Of a DNA stretch of 64,000 bases, positions 9,781 through 17,171 are shown one piece after another; the first letter of the stretch is position 1, and every line of letters begins with the position of its first letter. The DNA is from Candidatus Liminaster caballi (GTDB taxonomy: Bacteria; Bacteroidota; Bacteroidia; Bacteroidales; UBA3663), in NCBI GenBank assembly GCA_018065085.1, contig JAGHUA010000001.1, positions 23,912-87,911 of the forward strand, written 5' to 3'. Under the pieces are notes generated by a model that had not been told where the DNA came from, made no database searches, and worked only from the letters and a program-made list of their open reading frames with translations. A program made the translations under genes and the position numbers.

Positions 9781-11334
9781 ATGAGAAAACTATTTCAATT
9801 GAGCCTTGCATGCCTTCTCTCCATGACCTGTCTTGGCCTGTCGTCATGCGGAAGCGATGACAACGAAGATGCAGGTGGAGATGTTAATGGCGACAACAAG
9901 GTCATCATGCGTTCATGCAGCCTCGAAGAAGGCGCTGAGGTAAACGCAAAGGAACTGACCGTCATCACACTCTCCTACAACACCAAAGTTACTGTCGTTG
10001 GCGACATCACCCTCAACGGACAGGCTGTCGAAGCCGGCAACGGCGACCTGAAGATGAAAGTCGATGTCAATGTTAAACTCGAGGATGGCACAAGCTACGA
10101 ACTGCATGTGCCTGCCGGCGCCATCGTCAGCGATGAGGATAAGAACTGCTTTGCGCCGGAGTTCAAACTCACCTTCAAGACCAAAGAGACACCACAGTCA
10201 TTGGACAACGACGCCACACGTCTTACCAAGACCCTTGGCTGGGGCTGGAACCTCGGCAACCACTTCGATTCATACGACGGTGGCAACGAAAAGGATAACT
10301 ACCGCATCACATGGAGTAAGGACTGCCCTTACTGGGATAATGCCAATCCTACCGAAAGCCTCTATAAGAATCTTGCAAAAGCTGGTGCCAAGACTGTGCG
10401 TATGCCTGTGACATGGGGTCCTTACGAGGATATGACCGACGGCAACTACACCATCGATGCCAACTACATGGCTGTTGTCAAGCAGAATGTGCTGTGGGCT
10501 AAGGAAGCCGGACTTAACGTCATCCTCAATACCCACCATGACGAATACTGGCAGGATGCCTATACTGCGAGCTCCAACCCAAGCGTAAACACAGAGACCA
10601 AGGCACGTCTCGCTGCAACATGGACACAGATTGCCGAGGCATTCAAGGATGAGGGCGACTTCCTTATTCTCGAAGCCTTCAACGAGCTCAACCACAACTG
10701 GGCAGGTCCTACATCGGGTGAGCTTCGCATTCAGAACGAATGGAACCAGCTCGTGGTTGACGTAATCCGTGCCACAGGCGGCGAGAACGCTACACGTTGG
10801 ATTGCCGTTCCAAGCTATCAGGCCAACATCGGTTATGCTCTCAAGGCCGATTTCAAGGTTCCTACCGATGCAGCAAACAAGATCATCGTTGCCGTGCACA
10901 ACTACGACCCATACAATTTCACTCTTGCCAATCCTCTGACCGAGGCTTGGGGACACAATGCCAACAGCATCAACGACGAGAAGAACATCGAGAAGACCCT
11001 CAACCAGCTTTACGACAACTTCATCTCGAAGGGCATTCCTTGCTACCTCGGCGAATACGGCTGCTCGGCACACACCACCGCACTCGGCCAGCAATGCCGC
11101 GAATACTATCTTGAGTATTTCTGCCGCGCTGCATATTTTGCAGGTCTCTCGATGATGCTTTGGGACAATAATGTTGCCACCACAGGCTCTGAGAGCCACG
11201 GCTACTTCAATCACAAGGACGGTTCGTTTGTCAACAACTGCGGCGACCTCGTATCTACAATGGTCAAGGCTGCAACAAGCGACGATCCTAACTACACCCT
11301 TCAGTCAATTTACGAAAAAGCTCCTAAGAAATGA
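9781..11334 (+). CDS. GH5-family endo-beta-glycanase lipoprotein (likely mannanase or glucanase)
   Basis: The 517-residue surface lipoprotein has signal Cys23. An Ig-like domain of the Big_5/SbsA type follows at about 40-140, and a GH5 TIM barrel at about 145-505. Landmarks are GWGWNLGNHFD, VRMPVTW, ILNTHHDEYW, the acid/base in EAFNEL (Glu302), and the nucleophile in YLGEYG (Glu425), so both catalytic residues are present. The barrel resembles subfamily GH5_4, whose members cut beta-1,4-glucans, xyloglucan or mannans. With GH130, an epimerase and an alpha-galactosidase downstream, galactomannan or glucomannan is the likely target. Its last four bases overlap the GH130 start (ATGA), which indicates translational coupling. 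Confidence 0.9.
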   Translation: MRKLFQLSLACLLSMTCLGLSSCGSDDNEDAGGDVNGDNKVIMRSCSLEEGAEVNAKELTVITLSYNTKVTVVGDITLNGQAVEAGNGDLKMKVDVNVKLEDGTSYELHVPAGAIVSDEDKNCFAPEFKLTFKTKETPQSLDNDATRLTKTLGWGWNLGNHFDSYDGGNEKDNYRITWSKDCPYWDNANPTESLYKNLAKAGAKTVRMPVTWGPYEDMTDGNYTIDANYMAVVKQNVLWAKEAGLNVILNTHHDEYWQDAYTASSNPSVNTETKARLAATWTQIAEAFKDEGDFLILEAFNELNHNWAGPTSGELRIQNEWNQLVVDVIRATGGENATRWIAVPSYQANIGYALKADFKVPTDAANKIIVAVHNYDPYNFTLANPLTEAWGHNANSINDEKNIEKTLNQLYDNFISKGIPCYLGEYGCSAHTTALGQQCREYYLEYFCRAAYFAGLSMMLWDNNVATTGSESHGYFNHKDGSFVNNCGDLVSTMVKAATSDDPNYTLQSIYEKAPKK

Positions 11335-12572
11335 CATTCAATGAACGCAAAGCACTCGTCGAATCACAGCACGAGGCACTTCTGACCAAAAAGAATACCC
11401 CAATTGAGGGCAACGGCATCGTCTGCCGTTATGAAAATCCTATCATCACAGCCGAACACGCTCCCCTTCTCTGGCGCTACGACTATAATCCAGAGACCAA
11501 CCCATATTTCATGCAGCGCATCGGTGTGAACGCCACCCTCAACAGCGGCGCCATCCTCATCGACGGTAAGTTTCATCTCGTAGTACGCACCGAGGGCGAC
11601 GATCGCAAGTCATTCTTTGCCGTTGCCTCTTCTGACAATGGCATTGACAATTTCCGTTTCGCCGAGCGTCCTATCACCATGCCCGAAGCTAAGGTTTCGC
11701 CGCTTGCAGAGTCGCCTGTTCCAGAGGCAACCAATGTCTATGACATGCGACTCACAGCACACGAGGACGGCTGGATCTACGGTCTCTTCTGCGTTGAACG
11801 TCATGACGACAGCCAGAAGGGCAATCTCTCGGCAGCCACTGCCACATGCGGCATCGCCCGTACCAAGGATCTCGTCAACTGGCAGCGTCTCGACGACCTG
11901 AAATCGAACAGCCAGCAGCGCAACGTTGTGCTTCACCCTGAGTTTGTCGATGGCAAGTACGCTCTCTATACCCGTCCGCAGGATGGATTCATCGATGCAG
12001 GTTCGGGCGGCGGCATCGGCTGGGCTTTGGTAGATGACATCGAGCATGCAGTAGTCAAGGAAGAGAAGATCATCAATGCCCGCCATTATCACACCATCAT
12101 GGAAGTGAAGAACGGCGAGGGTCCACACCCATTCAAGACTCCAAAGGGCTGGCTTCACCTTGCCCACGGCGTACGTGGCTGTGCTTCAGGTCTTCGCTAC
12201 GTCCTTTATATGTATATGACTGCGCTCGACGACCCGACTCGCGTCATTGCACAGCCAGCCGGCGCCTTCATGGTTCCAAAGGACGGTGAGTATATCGGTG
12301 ACGTGATGAACGTGCTCTTCACCAACGGCTGGGTTGCCAAACCTAAGACCGACGTCAAGGGCGTATTGCCTGGCAATGCCATGCATGAGCTCGACGAAGA
12401 GGTATTTATCTACTATGCATCGAGCGACACCCGCATGCACGTTGCCACCTCGACCATCGGTCAACTCATCGACTATTGCATGAACACCCCACAGGACGGT
12501 CTGCGCACCGGCAAGTCTGTCGAGGCCATCAACGCCCTCATCGACCGCAATAAGGCACTATTAGCAAAATAA
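11331..12572 (+). CDS. GH130 beta-1,4-mannosyl-glucose/manno-oligosaccharide phosphorylase
   Basis: This 413-residue protein lacks a signal peptide, so it is cytoplasmic. It has the five-bladed propeller pattern of GH130 and the NVYDMRLT motif, whose Asp138 is the expected proton donor, plus NPIITAEHAP, GGIGWALVDD and HPEFVDGKYALYTRP. Length and motifs fit GH130_1, 4-O-beta-D-mannosyl-D-glucose phosphorylase, which yields mannose-1-phosphate and glucose. The substrate would be made by the AGE-family epimerase encoded 2.3 kb downstream, as described for the Bacteroides fragilis mannobiose pathway. It overlaps the GH5 gene by four bases, and a 9-bp repeat array begins directly after its stop codon. 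Confidence 0.92.
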   Translation: MTFNERKALVESQHEALLTKKNTPIEGNGIVCRYENPIITAEHAPLLWRYDYNPETNPYFMQRIGVNATLNSGAILIDGKFHLVVRTEGDDRKSFFAVASSDNGIDNFRFAERPITMPEAKVSPLAESPVPEATNVYDMRLTAHEDGWIYGLFCVERHDDSQKGNLSAATATCGIARTKDLVNWQRLDDLKSNSQQRNVVLHPEFVDGKYALYTRPQDGFIDAGSGGGIGWALVDDIEHAVVKEEKIINARHYHTIMEVKNGEGPHPFKTPKGWLHLAHGVRGCASGLRYVLYMYMTALDDPTRVIAQPAGAFMVPKDGEYIGDVMNVLFTNGWVAKPKTDVKGVLPGNAMHELDEEVFIYYASSDTRMHVATSTIGQLIDYCMNTPQDGLRTGKSVEAINALIDRNKALLAK

Positions 12573-12653
12573 GACCTATTAGGCTAATTAGACCTATTAG
12601 GCCAATTAGACCAATTAGACCAATTGGGCCAATTAGGCCAATTAGGCCAATAA
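12573..12653 (+). repeat. array A of 9-bp repeats (nine units, GGCCAATTA type)
   Basis: Nine consecutive 9-bp units fill 81 bases starting one base after the GH130 stop codon. Units vary at a few positions (GGCCAATTA, GACCAATTA, GACCTATTA, GGCTAATTA). Neighbouring units can pair (GGCC with itself, AATT with itself), so the RNA could fold in many alternative hairpins. Related arrays lie at 14050-14085 and 14794-14873. Confidence 0.95.
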
Positions 12654-12698
12654 CTCCAGTCATCACAATAACTCTAATCAGAAAAAAATAATACTACC

Positions 12699-14042
12699 AT
12701 GGCTTCTTTATCTGAAAAACTCGGCTATGCTCTTGGCGACGCTGCTGCAGGCGGCATTACCTGGAAAATCATGTCCATAGCCTTTCCATTCTTCTTCACC
12801 AACGTGTTCGGTCTTACCTTTGCCGACACTGCAGCATTGATGCTCCTCGCACGTATGTTCGATGTTGTCACTGATCCATTGATGGGATCCATTGCTGACC
12901 GCACACAGTCACGCTGGGGCACATATCGTCCATGGCTTATCTTCGGTGCCATTCCTTATGGTCTGATCTTTGCTCTGCTTCTCTTCACTCCTGATTTCGA
13001 GCCAGGCACCAAGCGCATCTATGCCTACACTCTCTATCTGCTCATGATGGCCGTCTATACTCTGGTCAATGTGCCTTACGGATCGCTGCTTGGCGTGATG
13101 TCGGACAATGCCGATGACCGCAATCAGTTCTCTGCCTATCGTATGGTCGGAGCCTATGCCATGGGCTTCATCATGATGTTCTCGTTCGCATACCTTCAGA
13201 AAGCTATTGGCGGAACAGAGGCACATCAGTATGCTGTGATTGGTGCTGTGTTCGGATTTGTTGCTGCTGCGCTCACCTGCATCTGCGGTTTGCTCACTAA
13301 GGAGCGTCTGAAGCCTGCTCGTGCTGAGAAGTTCTCGTTCAGACAGTATGTTGATCTTGTACAGAATAAGCCATGGGTATTCATCACACTCACCGCTGTC
13401 TGCACAAACTTCTTCAACGGCTTCCGCTATGCTGTAACCAGCTATATGTTCACCTATTGTCTTGGTGGTGACATAACATTTGGCGAACTTATCATCAATT
13501 ATACAGCATTCATGGGCATTGGCGAGGCTTTCTGTATGATCTTCGGCGGTGTTTCTCCTATTTTCACCAAGAAGGTAGGTTCAAAGCGTATGGCATTCGT
13601 ATGGTCATCGGTTATCTGCGGTCTTTCATCTGTCATTTATTTCTTCATCCCGATGGATGCTGCTTATATCTGGGTTATGATTGCCGTGTCAGTCATCACA
13701 TCTATTGGTGTTGGTCTCTATTCTCCGCTCCTTTGGTCTATGTATGCTGACGTTGCCGACTATGCTACTGAGAAATATGGTACATCATCTACAGGTCTCA
13801 TCTTCTCGTCAGGCACAATGGCACAGAAGTTCGGTGGCGCCATCTCTGGTTCGCTCATCGCACTCCTTCTCGGCTGGGCAGGTCTTTCTTCTGAGACAAG
13901 CATGGAAACCGGCGAGACCATCATCACCATCACTGATCTTGAGTCTGTCAAGAGCATGGTATGGAATATCTTCTCGCTCATCCCAGCAGCTATTGCTGTT
14001 GTAATGGGTCTGTTGATTTATAAGTTCCCTATCAAGAAGTAA
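12699..14042 (+). CDS. GPH-family MFS glycoside:cation symporter
   Basis: The 447-residue integral membrane protein has 12 predicted transmembrane segments. It begins SEKLGYALGDAAAGG, the hallmark start of the glycoside-pentoside-hexuronide:cation symporter family. FDVVTDPLMGSIADRT (the family's DxxTDPxxG motif) and RWGTYRPWLI follow. It would import mannobiose or mannosyl-glucose across the inner membrane for the epimerase and GH130 phosphorylase. It sits between repeat arrays A and B. The ATG at 12699 is preceded by an A-rich stretch but no strong Shine-Dalgarno sequence, as is usual in this phylum. Confidence 0.93.
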   Translation: MASLSEKLGYALGDAAAGGITWKIMSIAFPFFFTNVFGLTFADTAALMLLARMFDVVTDPLMGSIADRTQSRWGTYRPWLIFGAIPYGLIFALLLFTPDFEPGTKRIYAYTLYLLMMAVYTLVNVPYGSLLGVMSDNADDRNQFSAYRMVGAYAMGFIMMFSFAYLQKAIGGTEAHQYAVIGAVFGFVAAALTCICGLLTKERLKPARAEKFSFRQYVDLVQNKPWVFITLTAVCTNFFNGFRYAVTSYMFTYCLGGDITFGELIINYTAFMGIGEAFCMIFGGVSPIFTKKVGSKRMAFVWSSVICGLSSVIYFFIPMDAAYIWVMIAVSVITSIGVGLYSPLLWSMYADVADYATEKYGTSSTGLIFSSGTMAQKFGGAISGSLIALLLGWAGLSSETSMETGETIITITDLESVKSMVWNIFSLIPAAIAVVMGLLIYKFPIKK

Positions 14043-14049
14043 GGTTTTT

Positions 14050-14085
14050 ACCCAATTAGGCTAATTAGTCCTATTAGACCAATAG
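14050..14085 (+). repeat. array B of 9-bp repeats (four units)
   Basis: Four 9-bp units (ACCCAATTA, GGCTAATTA, GTCCTATTA, GACCAATAG) begin eight bases after the symporter stop codon. They belong to the same family as arrays A and C but are fewer and more diverged. Confidence 0.85.
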
Positions 14086-14122
14086 TTTTCACTCCCTCCA
14101 ATAAACCACTACCCCCACAATT

Positions 14123-14776
14123 ATGGAAACGCCGAAACCTTTTTTGCCAAAGAAAGGCAATTACAAAGGGTTGATTGCATATCAGAAAGCGGAGATCATC
14201 TATGATATCACCTTCTTCTTTGCCAACAAATTCTTTGACAAAAAGGATCGCACAATCGATCAGATGGTTCAGGCAGCCAGATCAGGGAAACAGAATATTG
14301 CAGAGGGAAGTGCAGCAGGGGCAACGTCGTCAGAAACAGAAATCAAGCTGACCAATGTTGCCAGAGCAAGTTTACAGGAGCTTCTTGATGACTTTGAAGA
14401 CTATCTTCGAGTCAGAGGATTGGAGCAATGGAGCCTTCGTGATGAGCGAACACGCCAGACACAAGCGTTCTGCAACACTCATAACAACAGTTCCGACTAT
14501 TTAAGCGTTTTGCAGAATCGCTCGGACGAAACCATTGCCAATATTGCAATCACTCTAATTCATCAAGAAGATGTGATGTTACGCAAGCTATTGGAAAGGC
14601 TTCAGAAAGACTTTATGGAATTAGGCGGCATCAAAGAGCAGATGACAGCAGCCCGCCTTGGATTCCGTCATGGTCAGAAAGAAGAAATCGAACAGTTAAC
14701 CAATCAGAATAACCGGCTCCTTCAAAGAGTCAAATACCTTGAGGAGCTTCTAACCAAAGCGGGTATAAGCTATTAG
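14123..14776 (+). CDS. four-helix bundle (23S IVP/Avd-like) protein with suffix domain
   Basis: The 217-residue cytoplasmic protein belongs to the four-helix-bundle family related to 23S rRNA intervening-sequence proteins and to Avd of diversity-generating retroelements. Motifs include LIAYQKAEIIYDITFFF, TIDQMVQAARSGKQNIAEGSAAG, and TEIKLTNVARASLQELLDDF. The C-terminal part (GFRHGQKEEIEQL onward) is a coiled-coil tail typical of the 'suffix domain' subgroup. No reverse transcriptase or variable repeat is nearby, so it is not part of a retroelement here. It lies in the mannan operon but has no evident link to sugar metabolism, and 9-bp repeat arrays lie on both sides. Its stop codon is itself within a TATTAGGCC unit-like sequence. 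Function is unknown. Confidence 0.88.
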   Translation: METPKPFLPKKGNYKGLIAYQKAEIIYDITFFFANKFFDKKDRTIDQMVQAARSGKQNIAEGSAAGATSSETEIKLTNVARASLQELLDDFEDYLRVRGLEQWSLRDERTRQTQAFCNTHNNSSDYLSVLQNRSDETIANIAITLIHQEDVMLRKLLERLQKDFMELGGIKEQMTAARLGFRHGQKEEIEQLTNQNNRLLQRVKYLEELLTKAGISY

Positions 14777-14793
14777 GCCAAGGCTTTCTATTA

Positions 14794-14873
14794 GGTCAAT
14801 TGGGCTAATAAGGCCAATTAGACCAATTAGACCAATTAGACCAATTTACTAATTGGGCCAATAAGGCCAATAA
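14794..14873 (+). repeat. array C of 9-bp repeats (nine units)
   Basis: Units GGTCAATTG, GGCTAATAA, GGCCAATTA, three GACCAATT-type units, an 8-bp ACTAATTG, and two GGCCAATAA units fill the gap between the four-helix-bundle gene and the epimerase. It is the same repeat family as arrays A and B. Confidence 0.93.
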
Positions 14874-14905
14874 GCGCTCCCAACTATCACCAACAATAAA
14901 AAAAA

Positions 14906-16135
14906 ATGACCCCTACCCAACTAAAAACAGAAGTTCAGGAATGCCTGACCTCCAATATCCTCCCCTTCTGGCTCAAGATGCAGGACCCGAAGCGCGGCGG
15001 TTTCTACGGACAGATGACAGGCGAGGGCAAGCTCATGAAGGACGCCAACCGAGGCGGCATCCTGAATGCCCGCATCCTGTGGTCGTTCTCAGCAGCCTAT
15101 CGCGTGACTGGCAACAAGGAATATCTTGCCGCAGCAACCAATGCCAAGGATTATATCCTCGCCCATTTCATCGACCGTGAGTTCGGCGGCACATACTGGG
15201 AACTTGATGCCGACGGCAATCCCGTTGACACCAAGAAGCAGTTCTATGCCCTCGGCTTCATGATCTATGGTCTGAGCGAGTATGCACGTGCCACACACGA
15301 CGTCGAGAGTCTCGACACCGCCATCGAACTCTATCATTGCATCGAGGAGCATTCGCTCGACCACATTCACAATGGTTATATCGAGGCTTGCACACGCGAG
15401 TGGGCAAAGATTGAGGACATGCGTCTTTCCGACCTCGACGCCAATTACCCCAAGAGCCAGAATACCCACCTCCATATCATCGAGCCTTATGCCAATCTCT
15501 ATCGAGTGCTCAAGAGCATCTCGACGTGCGAGAAGCATGCTGCTCAATACCGCGAGGTGACACTTCAGGTCGAGGCATCGCTGCGCAATCTCATCGACAT
15601 CTTCTGCAACCGCATCCTCAATCCTGCCACCTATCACCTTGACCTCTTCTTCGACATGGAGTGGACACGCGGTGCCGGCTGGCTTGAGTCCTACGGTCAT
15701 GACATCGAGTGCTCGTGGCTTCTTCACGAGGCAGCGCTTGTGCTGGGCGACGAAGAGGTACTCCGTCATGTCGAGCCGATCGTCCAGCTTGTTGCCAAGG
15801 CCAGCGAGAAAGGCTTGAACCCTGACGGATCGATGACCCACGAAGCCAATGTTGATAACGGACACATCGATGCCGACCGACACTGGTGGGTACAGGCCGA
15901 GACCGTTGTCGGCTTCTATAATATCTATCAGCATTTCAATGACGAGGAAGCCTTACAGAAGGCACTCCGTTGCTGGCAGTATATCAAGAACAACCTCATC
16001 GACGAGGCCAATGGCGAGTGGTTCTGGAGCCGCGATCCGGAGGGCAACATCAACCGCCGCGACGACAAGGCTGGTTTCTGGAAGTGTCCTTACCATAACT
16101 CACGCATGTGCCTTGAACTTATCGAAAGAATTTAA
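14906..16135 (+). CDS. AGE-family epimerase, cellobiose 2-epimerase type
   Basis: The 409-residue cytoplasmic enzyme has the (alpha/alpha)6-barrel pattern of the N-acylglucosamine 2-epimerase family. Diagnostic motifs of cellobiose 2-epimerases are present: DPKRGGFYGQM, NARILWSFSAAYR, ESYGHDIECSWLLHEAA, RHWWVQAETVVGFYN, and the C-terminal KCPYHNSRMCLE with its catalytic His. It would convert beta-1,4-mannobiose into mannosyl-glucose, the substrate of the GH130 phosphorylase upstream. No signal peptide is visible. The stop codon lies in the first copy of a 22-bp tandem duplication. Confidence 0.93.
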   Translation: MTPTQLKTEVQECLTSNILPFWLKMQDPKRGGFYGQMTGEGKLMKDANRGGILNARILWSFSAAYRVTGNKEYLAAATNAKDYILAHFIDREFGGTYWELDADGNPVDTKKQFYALGFMIYGLSEYARATHDVESLDTAIELYHCIEEHSLDHIHNGYIEACTREWAKIEDMRLSDLDANYPKSQNTHLHIIEPYANLYRVLKSISTCEKHAAQYREVTLQVEASLRNLIDIFCNRILNPATYHLDLFFDMEWTRGAGWLESYGHDIECSWLLHEAALVLGDEEVLRHVEPIVQLVAKASEKGLNPDGSMTHEANVDNGHIDADRHWWVQAETVVGFYNIYQHFNDEEALQKALRCWQYIKNNLIDEANGEWFWSRDPEGNINRRDDKAGFWKCPYHNSRMCLELIERI

Positions 16136-16158
16136 TGAGCTTATCGAAAGAATTTAAT
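16115..16158 (+). repeat. 22-bp tandem duplication at the epimerase stop codon
   Basis: The 22 bases at 16115-16136 are repeated at 16137-16158 with a single difference (GAAC versus GAGC). The first copy encodes the last residues (ELIERI) and stop of the epimerase; the second is a non-coding echo between the stop and manA. It looks like a recent slippage duplication. Confidence 0.95.
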
Positions 16159-16169
16159 AACTGGGTCTT

Positions 16170-17144
16170 ATGAAACCATATAAGTTTGAACCATATCTTA
16201 AGACCACCCTTTGGGGCGGTTATCAGATTGCCCCGTTCAAGGGCATCTACACAGCACAGCCTAATATCGGCGAGAGCTGGGAGATCAGCGGTGTGCCTGG
16301 CCATGAGAGCGTTGCCATCGACCGCGGATTGATCGATGACGTCGATCTCGGACTCACACTTACCGAACTCATCGACAAGTACAAGGGCCTGCTTGTGGGC
16401 AATAAGGTGTATAAGCGCTTTGGCAACAAGTTCCCTTTGCTGGTCAAGTTCATCGACTCGCGCCAGGATCTCAGCGTGCAGGTACATCCTGACGACAAAC
16501 TTGCCATGGAACGTCACGGCTGTGCCGGTAAGACCGAGATGTGGTATATCATCAAAAGCGACGTCGGCGCTAAGATCTATGCCGGTCTCCGCAAGCAGAT
16601 TACGCCTGAAGACTATCAGCAGATGGTTTCGTCCGATGCTCCGGGCGCCAATCCTATGGCCGATGTGATTGCCACACACGAGGCACATCAGGGCGACCTC
16701 TTCTTCCTCCCTGCTGGACGTCTGCACGCCATTGGTGCCGGCAACTTCCTTGCCGAGATCCAGCAGACCAGTGACATCACCTATCGCGTCTATGATTTTG
16801 GCCGCAAGGATGCCCACGGCAATCCGCGCGAACTCCACACCGAGCTTGCCAAGGATGCCATCGACTATCAGGTATGGCCAGAATATCGCACGTCGTACGA
16901 CTCAACCCAGCCTACCTCGCAGCTCATCAACTGTCCGTATTTCGTGGTTCATCGCGTCGTGGTTCAGGTTGCCCAGCAGATCGATTTCCATTGCGACTCG
17001 TTCGTCGTTGTCGTTTGTCTCTGGGGCGAGGCCAATATCAACGGTGTCAAGGTTCGTCAGGGCGAGACTCTGCTCGTGCCGGCTTCCGAGAATGTGCTCT
17101 ACATCTTCGGCAATGCCACATTCCTAACTGCCCACATCAAGTAA
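16170..17144 (+). CDS. manA: mannose-6-phosphate isomerase, class I
   Basis: This cytoplasmic zinc enzyme interconverts mannose-6-phosphate and fructose-6-phosphate. The 324-residue length matches the short Firmicutes/Bacteroidetes type. Visible features are the N-terminal KTTLWGGYQ, GESWEISG, FPLLVKFIDSRQDLSVQVHPDD with zinc-binding Gln and His, KTEMWYII, LPAGRLHAIGAGN with a further zinc His, and a C-terminal cupin-like domain. In this locus it sends mannose from the GH130 step (after a phosphomannomutase encoded elsewhere) into glycolysis. It lies 34 bases after the epimerase and 27 before the alpha-galactosidase. Confidence 0.94.
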   Translation: MKPYKFEPYLKTTLWGGYQIAPFKGIYTAQPNIGESWEISGVPGHESVAIDRGLIDDVDLGLTLTELIDKYKGLLVGNKVYKRFGNKFPLLVKFIDSRQDLSVQVHPDDKLAMERHGCAGKTEMWYIIKSDVGAKIYAGLRKQITPEDYQQMVSSDAPGANPMADVIATHEAHQGDLFFLPAGRLHAIGAGNFLAEIQQTSDITYRVYDFGRKDAHGNPRELHTELAKDAIDYQVWPEYRTSYDSTQPTSQLINCPYFVVHRVVVQVAQQIDFHCDSFVVVVCLWGEANINGVKVRQGETLLVPASENVLYIFGNATFLTAHIK

Positions 17145-17171
17145 ATACCAAACACACATCATATCCATACG

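Noticed and set aside
14123..14776. Diversity-generating retroelement based on the Avd-like gene
   Set aside because: No reverse transcriptase or template/variable repeat pair is present in the window.
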